From Suillus spraguei (Eukaryota > Basidiomycota > Agaricomycetes > Boletales > Suillaceae): DNA of 64,000 bases. Under the pieces are notes generated by a model. It did not search any database. It worked only from the letters and a program-made list of their open reading frames with translations, and was not told where the DNA came from. The stretch covers positions 1 through 64,000 of the forward strand of contig JABCPU010000213.1 of assembly GCA_016800925.1 (NCBI GenBank), given 5' to 3'. How positions within the stretch are numbered: position 1 is the stretch's first letter; each line of letters starts with the position of its first letter. Position numbers and translations under genes: made by a program. Of this stretch, positions 57,641 to 64,000 are shown piece by piece.

Positions 57641-58902
57641 AAGAAGAAGGACAGACTGGCAAGGGTAAGGGGACGAGCAAGGGCAAGGGTAAGGGGAAGG
57701 CACCCGCTAAGCCAAAGGCAAAACCCAAGCCAAAGGCAAAGCCCAAAGGCAAGGGCAAGGGGAAGGCGACCGTTGAGGACGAGGACATCACTAGTGATGA
57801 TACAGTTGGTAAAGCTGACATTGCCAAGGGTCAGACAGAGGCTCGTAAGTTGTTCATTCAACGTATTTATTATTCCATGTATGTGCTACCTGCAATACAC
57901 TAATGAATTTCATAGTGAATGCGCTTCCCAAAAGCTCGGCGACACAAGGTGCAACCGCTGAAACGACCAGCGGTCCCCTGGGGGAGCCAGTTGTGGGTCA
58001 CACTGCTGAGACAACTCGCAGTCCCCTGACGGAGCCGTCTGTCAGTGACACTGCTGCTAGCACACTGGTCACTGCGGATGTTGACCATGAAGGCCAGGGG
58101 CCAAACAAGGACGGTGGAGCAGCAGTCTCACCTGCCGGTCCCCCCACAGAGCCGGAGGATCAGCGATCAATGCCAACCCCACACCCAACCATAATCACAA
58201 CAGCACCACCCATACCACCTGTGACCCCACAAGGTGCTTCTCAGACTGACGGTCCCCGTGGGGAGCCGCAGAGCCAGACTGCCAATGTGCAACGTGACCC
58301 TTGCTCTGCCCCTGTCACGCAGAACACTCTGCCCGCTCAAGGAGACAAGATGGACATCGACCCTTCGTCGCTGAACAAGGGCAAGTGTAAGTCTCGCACC
58401 CTCTTGTGTATATGTCACTGGAGTGTAATTTTTGACTGTAGCAGCTGAGACGAGCTTACCAGGCGACATGGATCTCGATATTGGGAATGATCACAATGAC
58501 TACCACCCAGATGTCGACCAAGATGTCCTGATGGACCAAGGCACCCAACAATCATCGCAGGAAAGAGCCACCGTGGACAAGTTGCTTGCAGACCTGATTG
58601 AATCTCAGTCTCAGAGTCACCAGCCGTCGTCTGAAAGCCAGTTGACTCCAGTTCCAAAGCCAACTCCAGATGCTACAGTGGTTCAAACGTCCCAGCCAAC
58701 TCAAGATCTTGGAACTGCGGCCAAACGCCGAAGGACAGGTTCGTCGCCGACTGCATCAACCCCTTGTGGTGCTCCCTATGCCCCTTCTCCACCACACAAA
58801 CGTGTCAATGTCCGCTCGTCAAATCCATCGAGTCCAATTGGGTCGCCTGATCGGACTACTAGTGGCGGCGCTGTGTTGCGTAACCGATCTGCTGTCAGAT
58901 GA
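53106..58902 (+). CDS. SNF2-like helicase/ATPase, 12 exons, 1,499 residues
   Basis: Exons by eye: 53106-53706, 53753-53971, 54030-54647, 55388-55623, 55670-55939, 55996-56408, 56458-56503, 56557-57075, 57144-57321, 57377-57844, 57916-58386, 58442-58902. The sum is 4,500 nt and all phases agree. Helicase motifs in order: HQRVGV (about residue 400); Walker A ADEVGVGKTAL (about 428-436); DEVH (about 610) in place of the SNF2 DEAH; SGTPL (639); a long insert with VIRRTVNSTT and PYKMVIVPVQL; KILVYIEFP; SSVGAVRLNLTAA; and QIIGRAWCLGQQ (985-996). The tail has poly-Asp/Glu, then K/G/P-rich and S/T/P-rich low complexity. A nuclear DNA-dependent ATPase role is inferred. The motif VI second arginine is Cys. 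Introns 2, 3, 6 and 7 and exon 11 hold a repeated palindrome. The start is the first ATG before a long open frame; an earlier exon is possible. An RGG-rich frame continues just past the stop. Confidence 0.82.
54660..55340 (+). repeat. ~69-bp tandem array inside intron 3 of the SNF2-like gene
   Basis: Motif copies (AGTCCCCTCAGGGAGCCGTT and variants) are at about 54,669, 54,807, 54,904, 54,974, 55,041, 55,110, 55,185, 55,254 and 55,323. From 54,904 the spacing is 67-75 bp. Units are GTTGTTGCTGCTG-rich with GAGCAGCGTGACACGCAGCA leading into the palindrome. The host intron is 740 nt, against ~45-75 nt for the others. Confidence 0.92.
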
Positions 58903-59575
58903 TGCACCAGGTCCTCAAGGGCATGGGGGATCTAGTCGTGGGGGATCAAGTCGTGGGGGATCCAGTCGTGGAGGCAGAGGTCGTGGTGGCCGGCATTGAT
59001 GGTGTCACTTTGAGCTCCTTGCCCTTCATTGAACAATCATTCATTTCACGCATATAGCTAATACTCGTTGGTTGAGCTTTAGTGGTAGTTAATAATTCAT
59101 TCATTGGGACACGTTACAGGTGACTCTGTACATAGTCGTATGGTACTTGTTGAAGCAATGTGAATGTGTGTGTGCTCATTAAAATCAGCGTCAAACATAT
59201 ATTGGTGCGCAAATTGCTATACTATTGACCATCAGAATTGGACAACATTATACACTATATGGCTATATATTATATATATCTCAACACATTTTCATATTGT
59301 TTTGGATGTCTCATTTGATAGAGTACATCACTGGGATTCCATTGCACCAACTTTTAAGGAAATTGGTGGTCAGAAACATGAGTTATGATCATTTTACTGT
59401 TAACTGAGTGATTTAACTGAATCACTATATTAGGACAGTATAACTCCATCATAGGACATCAAATATCTAACAGATGCACTGGTATATATACTATAGTGAT
59501 GGGGATATATGATTTTGCACTCATTTCTAATATTGTCATATTATGTCTGCTGGTCCAGGGGGAGAGGGTGAGCAA
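58903..59575. other. 3' flank of the SNF2-like gene
   Basis: 58,913-58,999 encodes, in the +1 frame relative to the called stop, GGSSRGGSSRGGSSRGGRGR and stops at 58,997-58,999; it may be the true C-terminus. 59,000-59,575 is AT-rich with no gene. Confidence 0.5.
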
Positions 59576-61263
59576 TCATCTTACAAAAAATTGCTGGAGC
59601 TTCAAAACTTGGTGTGTTGTCTTCTATGACCTTCAAAACAATGGGAAGAAGCTTGGTTGCATGGTTGATGGTGCCTGAGATGTGTATCTTCAAATGTACC
59701 TACCACTACTATAGACTCTAGGTCTATCATCTGACAAAAAATTGCTGGAGCTTCAAGACTTGGTGTATCATCTTTAGTGACCTTGAAAATGGTAGGAAGC
59801 AGTTTTCTTATATGATAGGTCATGTCTAGTATGTCTGACTTGGGATGGGCCTCTACCTACTATAGATACTAAGTCCATTATCTTACAAAAAATTGCTAGA
59901 GCTTCAAGACTTGATGTATCATCTTCAGTGACCTTCAAAATGGTAGGAAGCAGCTTTTCTAGATGATAGGTCATGTCTAGAATGTTTGACTTGAGATGGG
60001 CCTCTACCTACTATAGGCACTAAGTCTATCATCTTACAAAAAATTGCTGGAGCTTCAAGACTTGGTGTATCATCTTTAGTGACCTTGAAAATGGTAGGAA
60101 GCAGTTTTCTTATATGATAGGTCATGTCTAGTATGTCTGACTTGGGATGGGCCTCTACCTACTATAGACACTAAGTCCATCATCTTACAAAAAATTGCTA
60201 GAGCTTCAAGACTTGATGTATCATCTTCAGTGACCTTCAAAATGGTAGGAAGCAGCTTTTCTAGATGATAGGTCATGTCTAGAATGTCTGACTTGAGATG
60301 GGCCTCTACCTACTATAGGCACTAAGTCTATCATCTTACAAAAAATTGCTGGAGCTTCAAGACTTGGTGTATCATCTTCAGTGACCTTCAAAATGGTAGG
60401 AAGCAGCTTTTCTAGATGATAGGTCATGTCTAGTATGTCTGACTTGAGATGGGCCTTTACCTACTATAGACACTAAGTCTATCATCTTACAAAAAATTGC
60501 TGAAGCTTCAAGACTTGGTGTATCATCTTCAGTGACTTTTAAAATAGTAGGAAGCAGCTTTTCTAGATGATAGGTCATGTCCAGTATGTCTGACTTGAGA
60601 TGGGCCTCTAGCTACTCTAAGCACCAAGTCTATCATCTGACAAAAAATTGCTGGAGCTTCAAGACTTGGTGTATCATCTTCAGTGACCTTTAAAATGGTA
60701 GGAAGCAGCTTTTCTAGATGATAGGTCATGTCTAGTATGTCTGACTTGAGATGGACCTCTATCTACTATAAGCACCAAGTCTATCATCTGACAACAAATT
60801 GCTGGAGCTTCAAGACTTGGTGTATTGTCTTCAGTGACCTTCAAAATGGTAGGAAGCAGCTTTTCTAGATGATAGGTCATGTCTAGAATGTCTGACTCAA
60901 AATAGGTCTCCACCTACTATAGGCACCAAGTCTATCATCTGACAAAAAATTGCTGGAGCTTCAAGACTTGGTGTGTCATTTTTAGTGACCTTTAAAATTG
61001 TAGGAAGCAGCTTTTCTAGATGATAGGACATGTCTAGTATGTCTGACTTAAGATGAGCCTCTACCTACTATAGGCACTAAGTCTATCATCTTACAAAAAA
61101 TTGCTGGAGCTTCAAGACTTGGTGTATCATCTTCAGTGACCTTCAAAATGGTAGGAAGCAGTTTTCCTGGATGATAGGTCATGTCTAGTATGTCTGACTT
61201 GAGATGGGCCTCTACCTACTATAGGCACTAAGTCTATCATCTTACAAAAAATTGCTGGAGCTT
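59576..61263. repeat. 151-bp satellite array, about 11 copies
   Basis: Monomers with CTTACAAAAAATTGCTGGAG, GACTTGGTGTATCATCTTCA, GTAGGAAGCAGCTTTTCTAG and CTACCTACTATAGGCACTAA recur at exactly 151 bp through most of the array. The first (leftmost) copy is most diverged. On the minus strand each monomer carries a 66-codon frame overlapping the next, but 151 is not a multiple of three, so no continuous repeat protein is encoded. Confidence 0.97.
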
Positions 61264-61375
61264 CACTCTCCCTTTTGGCTCCCTGGCCTCAGCTCCATCC
61301 TAATAATTTTGTTTTCCCGCAGCTTCAGACAACCTGTGGCAAATCACAACCCATAATTTGGTTTTACCAATTTAT
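61264..61375 (+). mobile_element. Half-copy of the foldback MITE
   Basis: CTCTCCCTTTTGGCTCC...CAGCTCCATCCTAATAATTT...CAACCTGTGGCAAAT matches 50,313-50,395. It starts exactly where the 151-bp satellite stops, so the satellite appears to have replaced or grown out of the other half. Confidence 0.65.
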
Positions 61376-62290
61376 TATTGTCTCCTCTGGGCCGTCATAC
61401 CGGAAGCGCCAGTTTGACAACTGTGGGTGGTTTTGAACTTCTGTTGATTCTTTAAATCGAACCACTCTACAAAGAACTCACAACTGTACCACCAACATCC
61501 ATCTCAGTCCTGAGGTGACCCCGGTCGAGATTGCCTTGTCTATAGTTCGAAGCTGTTTGACCGAAGGAATCGATATATCAAATATTTATTGTTGTGACAA
61601 CATCATGAGCATGAACAATGCTCGTACATGATTCTTAATCTTTACTCTGCTCAACAGTGACTCACAACAACCCATAGTCTACGCTTCTTTGCCCCTTCCG
61701 ATCTTCTTGACTATTGAATGTACGAGTTGCATTATCTACGTCTCTGACAAAACGCCTGCATCAGGAAATTCACACATTCCTTGACGTGCCCTTATGCGGA
61801 CTTATTTACACTTAACTGCCTTGGTGAAATTGAATCTACTTGTCCAAAATTTCAATGTGAATGAATTCAGAAAAAAAAAGTTGAGATATATTAATATACA
61901 TGTTTTATTGTATTTCGCACTCAAAAAATATAAGATATGCCAGGTGAATGATGTGAGAGAGAGCAAACAAGTTTTGAGATAAGTGAGTTAAGCTGATTAA
62001 GCATGTTAAGGAATGTGTGAATTTCCTGATGTGGCAGCGGTCCATTGCGATTGGCCGTCTTGCTACCCAACATCCTCGTGCTTGGCCCGCTCCGGGTGAT
62101 TTTTGGATGGGTGTTGATGGTCATATGGTTGCCTGTGCGAGCTGTTCTATGTCATACTAGGACGACTACAGGGGCGCGGGCGAAAGACCGTACACCATAG
62201 TCCTATACAATGTGTTAGTTCTATTGGTACACAAGGAAGGTGATGTTCTCGATTCTTCCAACTAAGATGCTAACTGGCTTTGTCTTACAG
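61376..62290. other. Region 5' of the amidase relic, no gene
   Basis: No amidase N-terminus can be read here in any frame (no GGSSGGE-type signature). Short AT-rich frames only. Confidence 0.5.
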
Positions 62291-63582
62291 CCGTCCGGCT
62301 TGGATTCGAAGCAATTCGATCTTCTCATGGGCCATTAGCACGGTTAGTCGCTACCTGCATCACTTGGCTCATTCTTGACTATTTTCTAGGTCTGTTCAGG
62401 ACTGTGAATTGTTCTGCAAAACTATCTTTGGCCAAAAGGACTCGTCTCACCAGAATATTCCCATGTCGTACCACGCTGTCGAGCTCCCTTCCAAGCTTCA
62501 CTTTGGCTATTACCTGTCAGGTACTATGATATATGTGGAACGTCGTGATTTGCTGCTTATAGGTTCCTTATAGATGGCATGATGGAATCATCACCTGCAT
62601 GCAAACGAGCAGTACTGGAGACAGTCTCAGCACTCAGGAAGCAGGGACATCAATGTATTGAGTTTACATCTCCTTTGAGTACGCTTTCTATACCTCTCCT
62701 CATTCTCCGTCCTGACAATTTATCAAGACGCAAGTGCGATGGAGGTGTTCCTGGGGCTCGCATCATCCGACGGTTATAAGGAGATGCTGTCACATCTTGA
62801 TTCAGACCCTATGGCAAGTTTAAATTAAAGATATGCCGTCTATATCTCACACAACCCGACTTGCAGGAGGACAGTTTATTCTTGGTCACCTTGGGTCTCA
62901 GATTACCGTCCTTCGTTCGTAAGCTGGCTTGTTGGATCGCCAAGACGTTCTTGGGCGACTCCCTCTTCCCGCGTTTCTTCTCGTTGGCACGGGAGAAGTC
63001 TGTTTTGGAATTCACGGATTTCACTGACCAACGGAATAAGGTTGCTGCTGCGTGGTATGAACAGGTAAGCGTATTGATATTTAGGGACTTTCCTTTGTTA
63101 ATACCCCCCAGGTATGGGACAAATACGGTTTCGATGGAATCATCGCACCTGTGCAGTCCCTTCCAGTGATACCTCATGGGTAAGTTTCCGCACCTTCCTT
63201 CTCGGTTGTGAAGCTCATAATCTCCAAGGGTGCGACATACTTGTCCGTGCTCGCAGCCGCTACCATTACGTACAACGTTATCAACTCTCCTGTCGGCACC
63301 ATACCAGTGACGCGCGTCAATTCAGATACCGACAACCTGTCAACAGATTTTGTAGTAGGCACCTCAGGCCGATCGAAAATGTTCGAGACCCGTATGTACT
63401 TGGGCAAGAATCCTGTTTATGATCCCAAAGCGATGGAGGGCATACCCATTGGTGTTCAGCTTGTGGGTAAGAAATGGAAGGATGAGAAAGTCCTCGCGAT
63501 GATGCATATTGTTGACGCGGCATTGGGACCTAGAGGATTCGGTCCGGGCAGTTGGGAACCTATCAAGACCGTGTCGATCTGA
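62291..63582 (+). pseudogene. Amidase (acetamidase-type), 5'-truncated, introns retained
   Basis: Exons by eye: 62291-62342 and 62390-62520 (VRLGFEAIRSSHGPLARSVQ, DCELFCKTIFGQKD, KLHFGYYLS); 62574-62678 (DGMMESSPACKRAVLETVSA); 62728-62813; 62867-63064; 63112-63179 (VWDKYGFDGIIAPVQSLPVI); and from about 63,214 to the stop (LSVLAAATITYNVINSPVGT, VYDPKAMEGIPIGVQLVGKK, LGPRGFGPGSWEPI). This is the C-terminal half of an amidase-signature enzyme. The N-terminal half with the catalytic Lys and the Ser-cisSer-Ser signature is absent, so it cannot hydrolyse amides. The intron at 62,814-62,866 is GC-AG. The last splice joins phase 2 to phase 0, so a small indel is likely there. Apart from that no stop interrupts, which suggests recent truncation. 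Confidence 0.8.
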
Positions 63583-64000
63583 GGTACTACAGCCGGTGCT
63601 TCCCGGTCTATCGTCAAACCTAACTGGTGGCGGTCTTTTTTTAAAGTCTTCGTAGCATTGGACACTTTATCATACATACATATCTCTATCACGGGGCATT
63701 GTTGTTCCATAGATTCGTCTGTTATTGATGTGCATGAGATGTGCGAGTCGATTTCTGTTGCCAATGATGGTGAGGAATTGAGAAGCCTCGGCACACGAAA
63801 ATCTTTGGATAAAGATATATATTGGAGCAATGATGGGGACTTAGGATACAGTTTGTGAGGCAGAAAATATGTGATTATTGATGCATGGACGATAGTGAAT
63901 TGCAGGAATGTAAGTAGATGCGATCGTGAGTATGTGAACACAAACATTGCAGTGAGACCAATACCATATCATCGAACAGGAATGAAGAGAAAAACAAGTG
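63583..64000. other. 3' flank of the amidase relic
   Basis: No gene recognised; short frames on both strands without motifs. Confidence 0.4.

Noticed and set aside
57588..57861. Long minus-strand frames opposite exon 10
   Set aside because: Mirror of the Asp/Glu and Lys/Gly/Pro-rich coding repeat of the SNF2-like gene.
59574..60913. Series of 66-codon minus-strand frames as a repeat protein
   Set aside because: The monomer length 151 shifts frame at every copy, and stops end each frame; it is a satellite by-product.

Overview
The window looks like a transposon-rich, gene-poor stretch of a filamentous basidiomycete (Agaricomycetes) genome. The reasons are short introns of about 50-60 nt with GTRNGT...YAG borders and CTNAC-type branch sites, the protein families (NACHT-WD40 STAND proteins, WLQTxGGR-tailed NACHT proteins, an F-box gene, a fungal dihydropyrimidinase, a fungal amidase), and Ty3/gypsy and hAT remnants. 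No taxon is claimed beyond that. There is no operon logic. Most of the 64 kb is a graveyard of repeats, foldbacks, minisatellites and host-gene fragments around a few genes that look intact.

Layout. 0-4.2 kb: a dispersed repeat, a solo LTR, a topoisomerase II fragment and an intact five-exon dihydropyrimidinase (minus). 4.2-6.5 kb: a decayed NACHT-WD40 gene (minus). 6.5-17 kb: a 31-bp minisatellite, decayed tandem repeats, a ~400-bp repeat family and a Ty3 integrase relic. 17-20 kb: an unrecognised multi-exon gene candidate with two cysteine clusters. 20.8-28.4 kb: inverted copies of a ~135-bp repeat, two separate Ty3/gypsy relics (RT-RNase H, and integrase-chromodomain), and an inverted copy of the 10-12 kb block. 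28.5-30.4 kb: a second, large 31-bp minisatellite. 31-36.4 kb: scrambled inverted repeats holding a second solo LTR with a 5-bp target duplication. 36.4-44 kb: a second copy of the already broken WD40 fragment, a hAT relic, and a mosaic of intron-bearing host fragments (WDR26-like, TRA1, NACHT tail). 44.7-48.6 kb: a small unknown gene, an intact F-box gene and a broken family member. 48.6-52.7 kb: nested palindromes, simple repeats, a foldback MITE, and arrays built on a short palindrome close to GGCTCCCTCAGGGGACC. 53.1-58.9 kb: an intact 12-exon, 1,499-residue SNF2-like ATPase gene whose introns and one exon carry the same palindrome. 59-64 kb: a 151-bp satellite and a 5'-truncated amidase.

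The strongest candidate for something undescribed is the short palindrome family at 51.3-58.3 kb. It forms a ~68-bp-period array, sits at the apex of a ~420-bp foldback, builds a ~69-bp-period array inside a 740-nt intron, occurs in three further short introns, and occurs at least four times inside an exon, where it is read as GPxGEP-like peptide. A second theme is capture or duplication of intron-containing host gene fragments next to one dispersed repeat family. Gene models were spliced by eye; family names come from recognition of conserved motifs, not from a search.
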